The translations under genes were made by a program, and so were the position numbers. Shown piece after piece: positions 36,013-45,433 of a stretch of 57,531 bases of DNA. The notes under the pieces were generated by a model, which saw nothing but the letters and a program-made list of their open reading frames with translations, had not been told where the DNA came from and did no database searches. This stretch comes from Blastocatellia bacterium (lineage in GTDB: Bacteria; Acidobacteriota; Blastocatellia; Chloracidobacteriales; JADJPF01): positions 1 to 57,531 of the forward strand of contig JANWYG010000012.1 in NCBI GenBank assembly GCA_025057015.1, in the 5' to 3' direction. Each line of letters starts with the position of its first letter. The first letter of the stretch is position 1.

Positions 36013-36627
36013 CTACTTAACACATCTAAAGACAAAAGCCGGAGGGAAGTTTCTAAACACTACAGAGGTATCCATTCTACTGAAAGCTTTAGTATGCACA
36101 CGTGTAAAACTCGACGTGGTTAGTATACGTGAATGGACGTATTGATAGGTAACAAATACACCACCTGCTCTTAACGCTCTCCATGTACTAGCCATGATTC
36201 GGCTGCAAACTTCGGGCTTGATTAAAGCGAAAGGCAAGCTAGAAATGACATAGTCAGCGGCGTCAAGCCCCAGTCTTTCAAGATGCAACTCCACATTTTC
36301 AGCACTGTCATTTATTATATTAGTTCCTGGAAACTTATTTCGCAGCATTTCACAAAGCTCAATGTTCGTCTCCAAAGCAAAAAAAAACGCCTTCTGCTCC
36401 ACTCGATCCAATATAGCTTTTGTAAGCACGCCAGTACCTGGGCCGTATTCTACGACGACGCGAGCTTGCTCTAAATTAAGCCTAGAGAGCATTCCCTCAA
36501 CCAAAAAGCGGGAACTAGGCACAGCTGACCCTATCTCTGTCGGATTTTTCAGAAAGGTCTTTACAAACAACAGGTGTTCACTGTATTGTCGCATCTGCTC
36601 ACCTAACAACGGACGCAAGTTGGGCAT
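36013..36627 (-). CDS. Phospholipid N-methyltransferase-like SAM enzyme
   Basis: 204 residues. SAM-dependent class I fold: EYGPGTGVLTKAIL is the SAM loop, and SSLPFALI is the NPPY-like motif IV. The N-terminus FLKNPTEIGSAVPSSRFLVEGML is the hallmark of the phosphatidylethanolamine N-methyltransferase (PmtA-like) / ribosomal adenine dimethylase-related group. Substrate could be phosphatidylethanolamine; not provable here. ATG at 36627; no clear leader. A 9-bp hairpin terminator follows the stop. Confidence 0.8.
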   Translation of the reverse strand: MPNLRPLLGEQMRQYSEHLLFVKTFLKNPTEIGSAVPSSRFLVEGMLSRLNLEQARVVVEYGPGTGVLTKAILDRVEQKAFFFALETNIELCEMLRNKFPGTNIINDSAENVELHLERLGLDAADYVISSLPFALIKPEVCSRIMASTWRALRAGGVFVTYQYVHSRILTTSSFTRVHTKAFSRMDTSVVFRNFPPAFVFRCVK

Positions 36628-36658
36628 TTATACCAGCTTTTCCTTATAAACTCAATAC

Positions 36659-38158
36659 CTAAGGAGTCTGAGGTTGCTCAGTAGGCTCAAGTTCCTTGAG
36701 CATGGCAGAAGCAGCGTGATTACTAGGATCCAAGGTAAGTATTTGCTTGCATTCAAGAATAGCTGCCTGCTTATCGCCAGTTTCTTTAAGAAGCTTTGCC
36801 AATTCAATACGAGCAGGTAGGAAATATTCATCTATCTCTAAAGTCTTCCTAAAGGTCTGTAAAGCTTCGCCTTTTCTATCCGCCATAACACAAACTTGAG
36901 CCAACTCAAAATGCACATCTCGCAAAAAGTTTTGCCCACGCGGTCTAAACTCTCGCTGCAAGAGCACCTTGTACTCATCGATAGCTTCCGGATAACGGCC
37001 TGCACGCACTAAAAGTTGAGCTAGACCATGCCTTATTCTCGTCTGCCAAGGTTCTATCTGAAGCAGCTTACGTAACTCATCCACTGCAGCCGCAAGATTA
37101 CCTGAATCGAGTACTGCAGTAGCTATAGCCAACTGCGTCTGATAGTCGTCAGGAGAATTGACAAGCGCTTGCCGAAGATCTGCAAGTGCAGAATCATGCT
37201 CAGCCCGGGCTATTCGGCCTTTGACGATACTCAGATACATTCTAATCTTCGGATCAAGGGGGTTAAGCTTAAGAGCTATCTCCAGTTCCTGCTCGGCAGC
37301 CCGCAGTTCACCCTTCTCCATTAACAGCCTACCGAGAAACAACCTGTCCATAGATGAATTTGGACGCTGAGGTATAACAAACTGCCTATAAGTCAGTATC
37401 GCTGTGTCTATACGTCCTTCGGCGGCATCCAGCTGTGCAAGCAAAGCATGGGCTTCTACATCGACTATGTTGAGATTAAGTGCTTCACCAGCGAGCTTAC
37501 GGGCACTTTCATAGTCGCCAAGTTTGTAAAATTTGAGCGCAGCATTGACCATAGGAAAGCTCCACTGTGGAGCCAGCTCCAATGCCTTGCGATATGCTTT
37601 GAGTGAGTCCTTATCTTTCTTTTGTTCTGACAGCGCACGTCCTAAGCCGTTGTAGAGAAAAGCTGACTCATCGTCTACCTTCAGCCCTTGCCTAAAAGCT
37701 TTTTCCGCACGTACAGCGTCCTTGTCAGACAAAGCTATCATGCCTTCATAGAAGCTGTCCATGACGCGAGCAGTCTTATCATCTGGCCGAAGCTCCCGAG
37801 CCTTTTCTATGTATGCACGACTGCGCACCCAATCTTCGCGCTTATAAGCACGGTCGATGCCCTGCAAGTACTGCGATAGAACCTCCGAGCCAGCTTTCAT
37901 CAGGTTCTCAAACAACAAGTCCCTAAGACGAGGTAATTGTTTTTCCTTTGGCACATTGACACGCAGAATGTTGTACAGGTCAAAAGCGCAGGTACCTGAA
38001 GGCTCTATTAAAACTTTGTTTTGTACTGCAGCCTCTATCTGCTTGACCAAAGGATGTGGTTCCTCAACTTGTTGAGTAGCTTGTTTCTTACCCTTCTTAG
38101 GCAAAGGTTTATCTGCTTGAAAACCAGTCAAGATAACCAATAATACCAGGACTATCAT
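36659..38158 (-). CDS. Secreted or periplasmic TPR-repeat protein
   Basis: 499 residues. The N-terminus MIVLVLLVILTGFQ is a signal sequence, then a basic stretch (KKGKKQATQQ). About eleven TPR-like helix pairs fill the rest, for example SAFLYNGLGRALSEQKKDKD and NLAAAVDELRKLLQIEPWQT. Such proteins act as protein-binding scaffolds; no enzyme motif is seen and no partner is obvious. ATG at 38158, 18 bases after the PTPS stop on the same strand, so possibly co-transcribed. Confidence 0.82.
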   Translation of the reverse strand: MIVLVLLVILTGFQADKPLPKKGKKQATQQVEEPHPLVKQIEAAVQNKVLIEPSGTCAFDLYNILRVNVPKEKQLPRLRDLLFENLMKAGSEVLSQYLQGIDRAYKREDWVRSRAYIEKARELRPDDKTARVMDSFYEGMIALSDKDAVRAEKAFRQGLKVDDESAFLYNGLGRALSEQKKDKDSLKAYRKALELAPQWSFPMVNAALKFYKLGDYESARKLAGEALNLNIVDVEAHALLAQLDAAEGRIDTAILTYRQFVIPQRPNSSMDRLFLGRLLMEKGELRAAEQELEIALKLNPLDPKIRMYLSIVKGRIARAEHDSALADLRQALVNSPDDYQTQLAIATAVLDSGNLAAAVDELRKLLQIEPWQTRIRHGLAQLLVRAGRYPEAIDEYKVLLQREFRPRGQNFLRDVHFELAQVCVMADRKGEALQTFRKTLEIDEYFLPARIELAKLLKETGDKQAAILECKQILTLDPSNHAASAMLKELEPTEQPQTP

Positions 38159-38176
38159 GCTAGACCCTTAAAGTCT

Positions 38177-38584
38177 TTATCCTACTTCGGTATAGACGGC
38201 AAACGAGGTAGGCGTCTCCCAAAGTTTCACCGAGACAACCGGAAAGCCTTTTGACTTAGTGTACTCATAGATCATCTTGGCAATGTTTTCAGCCGTCGGA
38301 TTATCTTCCATAGCAAGGAATACCTCGTTCATGTCACGCAGGACCGGGATCAGCGGATCATCCTTCCTAAGTAACAGCTTGTGGTCGAGTTCGGACATAA
38401 TCCAACTCTTCACTCCCTCTTTGATATCTTCAAAATCGACCAGCATGCCGCGATGATCAAGTGAGTCAGCCTGTAGAGTTATCTCGACTCGACCATTGTG
38501 ACCGTGCAGGTGCTTGCACTTCTTAGCATAGTCGCGCAAGCGATGCCCATAGCAAAAATCTATTTCCTTCGTAACTTGAAACAT
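38177..38584 (-). CDS. 6-pyruvoyl-tetrahydropterin synthase / QueD family enzyme
   Basis: 135 residues. Zinc ligands H14, H27 and H29 and catalytic C23 sit in the motif CKHLHGH. LDHKLLLRKDDP and PTAENIAKMIYEY are further family marks. Members make 6-carboxy-tetrahydropterin (QueD) for queuosine or pyruvoyl-tetrahydropterin for biopterin. The adjacent SDR has pteridine-reductase features, which favours a pterin route over queuosine, but other que genes are not in the window to test this. The SDR gene lies 16 bases upstream on the same strand. Confidence 0.88.
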   Translation of the reverse strand: MFQVTKEIDFCYGHRLRDYAKKCKHLHGHNGRVEITLQADSLDHRGMLVDFEDIKEGVKSWIMSELDHKLLLRKDDPLIPVLRDMNEVFLAMEDNPTAENIAKMIYEYTKSKGFPVVSVKLWETPTSFAVYTEVG

Positions 38585-38600
38585 CTCTGCTCCTCAAAAC

Positions 38601-39323
38601 TTAATAAATAGTCCTTCCACCGTCGACTACCAGGTCGATTCCTGTCACGAAATCAGCTCTCAGCAAATACAACACGGCATCAGCAATATCTGCCGGTGTA
38701 CCTAATCTATCCACAAGAGTACGCTTTTGAGCTAGCTGCGCTTTCTCTGCCAGTTCACTTTCGAACAGCACTGCTCCTGGCGAAATCGAATTGACTTGTA
38801 CCTGCGGACCTAAGGCTCGTGCAAGCCCCTTCGTCATAGCTACCAAACCTGCCTTAGATATACAATACGGTATAAGGTCAGCATAAGGGCGGTTCGCTGC
38901 CCAATCAGCTAAATTGACTATTTTACCACCGCCCCGCTTCTTCATATCTAATCCAAGCAACGTAGATAGCAAGTAAGGAGCGCGCAGGTTGACGTCCATT
39001 ATCACTTCCCAGCCAGCAATATGATTTTCTATCGGCGTCTTAAAATATACAGAAGCATTATTGATCAGGATATCCACAGGGCCAAAGTCTTGGGCACGGC
39101 AAACGAGAGATTCGATCTGCTGCTGTTTGGCAAGATCGGCTTTCAGCACTATAGCTTGTCCACCCAAGGCAAGTACTCTGCCGCGAACTTCCTGGGCCTC
39201 AGCTTCGGATTTGTTATAATGTATTATCAAGCGGGCACCAGATGCAGCAAGCGCCAAAGCTATAGCACGCCCTATCCTACGTGCCCCTCCTGTAACCAGC
39301 GCAGTTTTACCTTCAATCTCCAT
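38601..39323 (-). CDS. Short-chain reductase with pteridine-reductase signature
   Basis: 240 residues from the ATG at 39323. The cofactor motif is TGGARRIG (11-18), with Arg where most SDRs have Gly: the TGx3RxG form seen in pteridine reductases (PTR1/FolM). D140 in LADWAANRP takes the place of the usual active-site Ser, 13 residues before Y153, with K157 four further (YCISK). That D-x12-Y-x3-K spacing matches PTR1. It would reduce biopterin or dihydrofolate. It overlaps the rsmD 3' end by 11 bases and precedes the PTPS gene. Confidence 0.85.
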   Translation of the reverse strand: MEIEGKTALVTGGARRIGRAIALALAASGARLIIHYNKSEAEAQEVRGRVLALGGQAIVLKADLAKQQQIESLVCRAQDFGPVDILINNASVYFKTPIENHIAGWEVIMDVNLRAPYLLSTLLGLDMKKRGGGKIVNLADWAANRPYADLIPYCISKAGLVAMTKGLARALGPQVQVNSISPGAVLFESELAEKAQLAQKRTLVDRLGTPADIADAVLYLLRADFVTGIDLVVDGGRTIY

Positions 39324-39900
39324 CAGTTCCACTATCCGCAGCTAAATTCTCTGCATAACTATAAAAACTCACCTCAGAGCTGCCTTGTTTGAGTTTGCGA
39401 TAGCACTGTAAGCGACCTACCTTCTCAAGTAGCCCATATCGGCTACGATGTTCTACCATCAGTATACCTTTCTCGGACAGGATTTCGTTGCTTGCTATAA
39501 GTCGCAACACAGGCAAGTATAAACCTGCATCATACGGCGGATCGAAGTATATAAGCTCGTAGCTCAGGTGCTTGCGTATAAGCAGCTTGAGAGCTTTTAA
39601 CGCGTCCATACACAACACCTTCACTTTCATTTCCGCTTGACACTTCCTCAAATTCTCCCTGATTACTTGTACCGCTATGGCAGCAGGTTCTACCATTACA
39701 ACTTCAGCTGCTCCTCGGCTAAGTGCTTCTATGCCGACTGCACCACTGCCAGCACAGACATCGAGAAAACTTCTGCCCTCTACCTTCCCAAACAAAACAT
39801 TAAAGATCGCCTCGCGCAGACGATCCGAAGTAGGCCGTATCTGCGTTCCTGGCAAGGTCCTCAGTTTCCTACCCTTATATAGCCCAGCTATTACTCGCAT
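39313..39900 (-). CDS. rsmD: 16S rRNA (guanine966-N2)-methyltransferase
   Basis: 195 residues. N-terminal RVIAGLYKGRKLRTLPG and RPTSDRLREAIFNVLF are RsmD landmarks. The SAM loop is FLDVCAGSGAVGIEAL, and the catalytic motif DPPYDAGLY fits m2G methylation of 16S rRNA. ATG at 39900 is divergent from the deacetylase gene, with only 31 bases between the two starts. The SDR gene begins inside its 3' end. Confidence 0.95.
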   Translation of the reverse strand: MRVIAGLYKGRKLRTLPGTQIRPTSDRLREAIFNVLFGKVEGRSFLDVCAGSGAVGIEALSRGAAEVVMVEPAAIAVQVIRENLRKCQAEMKVKVLCMDALKALKLLIRKHLSYELIYFDPPYDAGLYLPVLRLIASNEILSEKGILMVEHRSRYGLLEKVGRLQCYRKLKQGSSEVSFYSYAENLAADSGTDGD

Positions 39901-39918
39901 CAGAACTATCTCTTATAC

Positions 39919-39934
39919 TATAATCGCAGCTATG
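39919..39934 (+). promoter_or_regulatory. -10 box directly before the deacetylase start (leaderless?)
   Basis: TATAAT at 39919-39924 is a perfect -10 hexamer. The ATG of the deacetylase is at 39932, which is where transcription should begin, and no Shine-Dalgarno is visible. The -35 region inside the rsmD start is weak. This suggests a leaderless message. Confidence 0.45.
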
Positions 39935-40867
39935 AAAACTGTCATAGTCTACGACCACAGATACACAGAGCACGAGACGAGCAGCTTATACGGAGTTCAT
40001 CCAGAACGTCCAGAACGCGTAAGCCTGATTGCAAACCATCTGAAGAGTAATGAGCTTGATTTGCTATGGCTCCTGCCGAAGCAGGCCGAACGTAGCGATG
40101 TTTTGCGGTGTCATACTTCAATGTTGTTCGATCTCGTCGAAAGAGCTTGTCAAACTGGCATAGAATACCTAGATCCAGACACTGCTATCTGCAAACATTC
40201 GTTCGACGTAGCGCTGCTAGCAGCAGGCGGAGTACTTACTGCGATAGATAGCGTAGTCGGAGGCAATCGGAATGCCTTCGTCATAGTTCGTCCTCCAGGA
40301 CACCATGCTACGGCGGAGCGTTCTCAAGGGTTCTGCTTATTTAACAACGTCGCTATAGGTGCTCGCTATGCTCAACACCGCCATGGCCTGGAGCGCGTCC
40401 TAATAGTAGACTGGGACGTCCATCATGGAAACGGTACTCAGGACATCTTTTACACCGATGATTCGGTATTTTATCTTTCGCTTCACCAGTACCCACACTA
40501 TCCTGGCACTGGAAGTAGAACTGAAGAAGGAGATGGCCGCGGACGTGGCTACACACTCAACGTACCGCTAAGAGCTGGCACTTCAGCCACCGATTACCGC
40601 AGCGCTTTCGAGAGAGCACTATCTCAGGCGGTAAACAAACTACACCCCGATCTAGTTCTAATTTCGGCTGGCTTTGACTCGCACAAAGACGATCCACTAG
40701 GTAACCTGCTGCTCGACGATGCAGACTTTGCTTGGATGACAAACCAACTAAAAGCTGTAGCAGAAAAATACGCAGCAGGACGACTTGTTTCAGTACTAGA
40801 GGGAGGATACAACCTCAAAAAGCTACCTGCTACCGTAGCCGAGCATGTAAAAGCTCTTTGCGACTAG
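39932..40867 (+). CDS. Histone deacetylase-family (HDAC/AcuC-like) hydrolase
   Basis: 311 residues of the class II-type zinc deacetylase fold. The double-His charge relay is in RPPGHHATAERSQGFCLFNN (shortened: RPPGHHA and GFCLFNN). The zinc site is DWDVHHGNGTQ with a later D in SAGFDSHKDDP. GVHPERPER is the usual N-terminal motif and LEGGYNL the C-terminal Tyr. It removes acetyl groups from proteins or polyamines; native substrate unknown. I start it at the ATG at 39932; the frame is open 85 codons further up but runs antisense through rsmD. Its stop (40865-40867) touches the 3' end of the tRNA on the other strand. Confidence 0.92.
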   Translation: MKTVIVYDHRYTEHETSSLYGVHPERPERVSLIANHLKSNELDLLWLLPKQAERSDVLRCHTSMLFDLVERACQTGIEYLDPDTAICKHSFDVALLAAGGVLTAIDSVVGGNRNAFVIVRPPGHHATAERSQGFCLFNNVAIGARYAQHRHGLERVLIVDWDVHHGNGTQDIFYTDDSVFYLSLHQYPHYPGTGSRTEEGDGRGRGYTLNVPLRAGTSATDYRSAFERALSQAVNKLHPDLVLISAGFDSHKDDPLGNLLLDDADFAWMTNQLKAVAEKYAAGRLVSVLEGGYNLKKLPATVAEHVKALCD

Positions 40868-40941
40868 TAGCGCATACGGGACTCGAACCCGTGATCTCAG
40901 CCTTGAGAGGGCTGCGTGTTAACCGACTACACCAATGCGCC
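40868..40941 (-). tRNA. tRNA-Glu (anticodon CTC)
   Basis: 74 bases on the minus strand. Acceptor GGCGCAT pairs with ATGCGCT, with a G-T first pair. D arm GTGT/ACAC, anticodon stem CAGCC/GGCTG with loop CTCTCAA, giving anticodon CTC. T arm ACGGG-TTCGAGT-CCCGT is standard. No encoded CCA. The 3' end directly abuts the stop codon of the convergent deacetylase gene. Confidence 0.95.
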
Positions 40942-40953
40942 TTAGCGAAGACA

Positions 40954-40983
40954 AGTATAGTTTGTCAAAACAAATCCTGTCAA
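40954..40983 (-). promoter_or_regulatory. Near-consensus promoter of tRNA-Glu
   Basis: Minus strand: TTGACA (40983-40978), 18-base spacer, TATACT (40959-40954). Transcription would start near 40947, six bases before the mature tRNA 5' end at 40941. Confidence 0.75.
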
Positions 40984-41123
40984 GCTTAGCTGACACAAAC
41001 CAGGAAAAAGCTACAAACGTCTGAACACTTTCTCGCACCGAATGTCGCCTTTTATTAGGGAGAGTCAATCTCGCCTCATAGTGCTCTAAAGCACAATCTT
41101 TCCTGATTATGCGGCTTTAGCTA
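40984..41123 (+). other. Non-coding stretch between tRNA-Glu and ytxJ
   Basis: About 140 bases with no credible frame. It ends in a strong plus-strand terminator at 41124, so a short untranslated RNA (small RNA or attenuated leader of the following gene) may be made here. I recognise no known riboswitch. A weak plus-strand -35-like TTGTCA is at 40962-40967. Confidence 0.3.
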
Positions 41124-41156
41124 AAAGGCAGGGCCAGTAAACCCTGCCTTATTTTT
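41124..41156 (+). terminator. Strong intrinsic terminator upstream of ytxJ
   Basis: AAGGCAGGG, loop of eight, CCCTGCCTT, then ATTTTT. The 9-bp stem sits at about 41126-41150 and the T run to 41156. It lies only 20 bases before the ATG of the next gene, so it either ends an upstream RNA or acts as an attenuator. Confidence 0.7.
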
Positions 41157-41175
41157 CGAATTATGCGAGGAGCTT

Positions 41176-41523
41176 ATGCCACAGCTAAAAAGCCTAAACA
41201 ATCTAGAACAGCTCGAACAAGCTTTACTATCAGATAGACCTCAGTTATTTTTCAAGCACAGCAACACTTGTCCGATAAGCATGAACGCTTTCCGAGCATT
41301 ACAAAAACACCTTGCCTCGACCGCCACCGAAGACGTCGATTACTGGATGGTAGTAGTACAGCAGGCAAGAAGAATCTCAGACGTCATAGCTGACAAGCTA
41401 AGTGTCAAGCATGAATCACCACAAGCCATTCTGGTCAAAGCAGGAAAAGCAATCTGGCATCAGTCTCACTTTGCCATAACGCCCGAAGCACTAGATGAAG
41501 CTATTAGAAACGTACACCCCTGA
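41176..41523 (+). CDS. ytxJ: YtxJ-type thioredoxin-fold protein
   Basis: 115 residues. Monothiol thioredoxin-like protein of the bacillithiol-associated YtxJ family. The single active cysteine is C32 in FKHSNTCPISMNAF, followed by a thioredoxin-like strand order (DYWMVVVQQARRISDVIADKL; HESPQAILVKAGKAIWH). It probably removes bacillithiol from mixed disulfides in the cytosol, implying that the host makes bacillithiol. GAGGAG precedes the ATG. Confidence 0.88.
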   Translation: MPQLKSLNNLEQLEQALLSDRPQLFFKHSNTCPISMNAFRALQKHLASTATEDVDYWMVVVQQARRISDVIADKLSVKHESPQAILVKAGKAIWHQSHFAITPEALDEAIRNVHP

Positions 41524-41627
41524 GCCCTACTGCCTCAGAATACTTCGTCTAAATCAACCGGTGTAGGCTATCGCAGCACACACCTCAAGTTGTCGGACGT
41601 ACTATAGTCTTCTTAAGCTAGCAAGAA

Positions 41628-41700
41628 CGCACCCGGAGGGACTCGAACCCCCAACATCCAGATCCGAAGTCTGGTGCTCTATCCATTGAGCTACGGGTGC
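41628..41700 (-). tRNA. tRNA-Arg (anticodon TCG)
   Basis: 73 bases on the minus strand. Acceptor GCACCCG/CGGGTGC is fully paired, discriminator G. D arm GCTC/GAGC, anticodon stem CCAGA/TCTGG with loop CTTCGGA giving anticodon TCG, and T arm GGGGG-TTCGAGT-CCCTC. No encoded CCA. It lies 44 bases after the thiO stop on the same strand, so it may share that transcript. Confidence 0.95.
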
Positions 41701-41744
41701 AAAAAGATGCACTATTTTAACTTAATCCCGCACGCAATGGAAGA

Positions 41745-42863
41745 TTAAAGAACTCTAGCTGGGCTATAGAGGCGTAGCACAGCGTCCTCCGTGCCGTCTA
41801 CCACTAATGCAGCTATCAACTTCGCGGTAATAGGTGCAAGTAGTACTCCATCACGATAATGACCAGTAGCGTAGATAAGAGCGTCGACTTCCGGATGGTA
41901 ACCTAGCAAAGGTCGCTTATCTTCTGTAGCTGGCCGCAATCCAGACCAAAACTCTACCACTTCTGACTTTGCCAGAGCAGGCACAGTTTTTATAGCTCGT
42001 GCCAGCAACATTTGCAGTGCCTCAGCAGTAACGCGTTTGTCATAACCGACATACTCGAAAGTAGTGCCGACTATAATGCGCCCATCTAGGCGCGGAACTA
42101 GATAGGTATGCCCCGTATGGATTATACGCCTGAGCCTGCCAACCGTAGTTCTTAAAGCTACCATTTGGCCGCGTACTGGAATAAGCTTAGGAGTCTTTGC
42201 TCCTTCAACCCGGATACCTCCAGACCAACACCCAGCAGCGTTGATCACCACACCAGCAGTAATCATGTCATTGCCTGCCCGAACCCCAATTGCCTTCAGC
42301 CTGCCTCGGTTCCTATCAATCAGTATTTCGGTGACGTCGGCTCCTATAACAAAGTTGACACCTAGCTTCTGAGCAGCAGCTACTACTGCCTCAGCAAGCC
42401 TGCGGTTATCCAACTGCAGCTCTTGCGGAAAAAGATATCCGCCCAAAACTTCATCCGAAAGACCGGGCTCATGTTCTCTAAGTTGCTCAGCAGAAAGTTC
42501 TTCTATCGGCAAGCCTGCTTCGAACTGCCATCGGTAGCACTTAGCGAGCTTTTTAAGCTCGACTTCGTCAAACGCTACCTGCAGCGCTCCCTCAACTCTT
42601 AAACTTGAATCTAGCCCAGTTAGCTCCCTCAGCTCCTCAATGTACTGTGGGTAAAGCTCTAGACCTCTATAGCAAAAATCAAAGAAGTCATTTCTGCTAT
42701 CTATCTCAATTTGCGGTGCTAGCATTCCTGCCGATGCCCAAGTTGCTTCTGTACAAAGTCTTACCCTCTCTACCAGGGTAACTGCGACACCTTTTCTGGC
42801 TAGTTCCAACGCTATAGTGCATCCTATCAATCCACCGCCTATGATAACTACGTCAGCAGGCAT
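41745..42863 (-). CDS. thiO: Glycine oxidase ThiO (FAD-dependent)
   Basis: 372 residues. FAD-binding VVIIGGGLIGCTIALELA at the N-terminus, ATWASAGMLAPQIE near 45, and the C-terminal FAD contact YATGHYRDGVLLAPITA. Typical of ThiO, which oxidises glycine to dehydroglycine for the thiazole of thiamine. No other thi gene is in the window. The ATG is 6 bases after the pyrG stop, so both are co-transcribed. Confidence 0.9.
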   Translation of the reverse strand: MPADVVIIGGGLIGCTIALELARKGVAVTLVERVRLCTEATWASAGMLAPQIEIDSRNDFFDFCYRGLELYPQYIEELRELTGLDSSLRVEGALQVAFDEVELKKLAKCYRWQFEAGLPIEELSAEQLREHEPGLSDEVLGGYLFPQELQLDNRRLAEAVVAAAQKLGVNFVIGADVTEILIDRNRGRLKAIGVRAGNDMITAGVVINAAGCWSGGIRVEGAKTPKLIPVRGQMVALRTTVGRLRRIIHTGHTYLVPRLDGRIIVGTTFEYVGYDKRVTAEALQMLLARAIKTVPALAKSEVVEFWSGLRPATEDKRPLLGYHPEVDALIYATGHYRDGVLLAPITAKLIAALVVDGTEDAVLRLYSPARVL

Positions 42864-42869
42864 AAAAAT

Positions 42870-44561
<1,692 letters not shown>

Positions 44562-44569
44562 CTAACAAG

Positions 44570-45397
44570 TTATCTGTTCTCCAGAAGCTTCAACGCCCTC
44601 TCTAAATCCTGCGGCGTATCTATTCCAAAAGAACTCTGCTCCACCTGCACTACTTTGATCTTGACCCCCCGTTCAAGTGCCCTAAGTTGCTCTAGCTGCT
44701 CTATCTCCTCAAGTGGTGAGCAAGGCCATGAAGCATAGCAAAGCAAGAAATCTCTTCTGTAAACATAAAGTCCCGCATGCCGCTTAAAGCTTCCTATCAA
44801 CGCTCCGACTTGTTGCTGTAGACCCTGCATGCCAGCTTTAAGATAAGCATCTCTTGGAAAAGGTATGGGCGCACGGGAAAAATAAAGCGCATAACCTTGA
44901 TCATCAGTTACCACCTTAACGACATGTGGATCCAAGAGCTGATCTGGCTGAAGCAGCTCACATGTGGTGCTCATCTGCAACATAGGATCTTCAAGCAGCG
45001 GCTCTATAGCGGCATCTATCGTCTGAGGTGAAATAAAGGGCTCGTCACCTTGAACATTTACTATCAACTCGCTTCGCAAGTTCCGGGCTACCTCTGCTAT
45101 GCGATCCGTACCCGTACGATGCGAGGCCAAAGTCATCTGCCAATGCCCGCCAAAAGCTTCAACCGCAGCCCCTATGCGAGAATCGTCTGTAGCCACTATC
45201 ACCGAAGAGACTAAATGTGACTTCAGTACCTGCTCGTATACCCTTTGTATGAGAGTTTTTCCTGCGAGGTCTAAAAGCGGTTTACCTGTGAGCCTCGTAG
45301 AACCATAGCGCGCAGGAATAATCGCAACTATCGACTTTTTATCCACTGATGTTGAGGTTAGTCTATCTATGCCAGAAACGTCAACCTCTGCCAGCAT
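44570..45397 (-). CDS. kdsB: CMP-KDO synthetase (3-deoxy-manno-octulosonate cytidylyltransferase)
   Basis: 275 residues. The cytidylyltransferase motif IIPARYGSTRLTGKPL is at about 27-42, with NVQGDEPFISP and ATDDSRI. The first ~22 residues (MLAEVDVSGIDRLT) are an extension, so a later start is conceivable. It activates KDO with CTP for lipopolysaccharide, good evidence for a Gram-negative outer membrane. It precedes pyrG, which makes its CTP substrate. Confidence 0.95.
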   Translation of the reverse strand: MLAEVDVSGIDRLTSTSVDKKSIVAIIPARYGSTRLTGKPLLDLAGKTLIQRVYEQVLKSHLVSSVIVATDDSRIGAAVEAFGGHWQMTLASHRTGTDRIAEVARNLRSELIVNVQGDEPFISPQTIDAAIEPLLEDPMLQMSTTCELLQPDQLLDPHVVKVVTDDQGYALYFSRAPIPFPRDAYLKAGMQGLQQQVGALIGSFKRHAGLYVYRRDFLLCYASWPCSPLEEIEQLEQLRALERGVKIKVVQVEQSSFGIDTPQDLERALKLLENR

Positions 45398-45433
45398 AGC
45401 CTACTAGACTAACCTCTGGAGTGACAAGGACAC

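Noticed and set aside
39677-39931. N-terminal extension of the deacetylase in the same open frame
   Set aside because: The extension runs antisense through rsmD; family alignment starts at the MKTVIVYDH position and a -10 box lies just before it.
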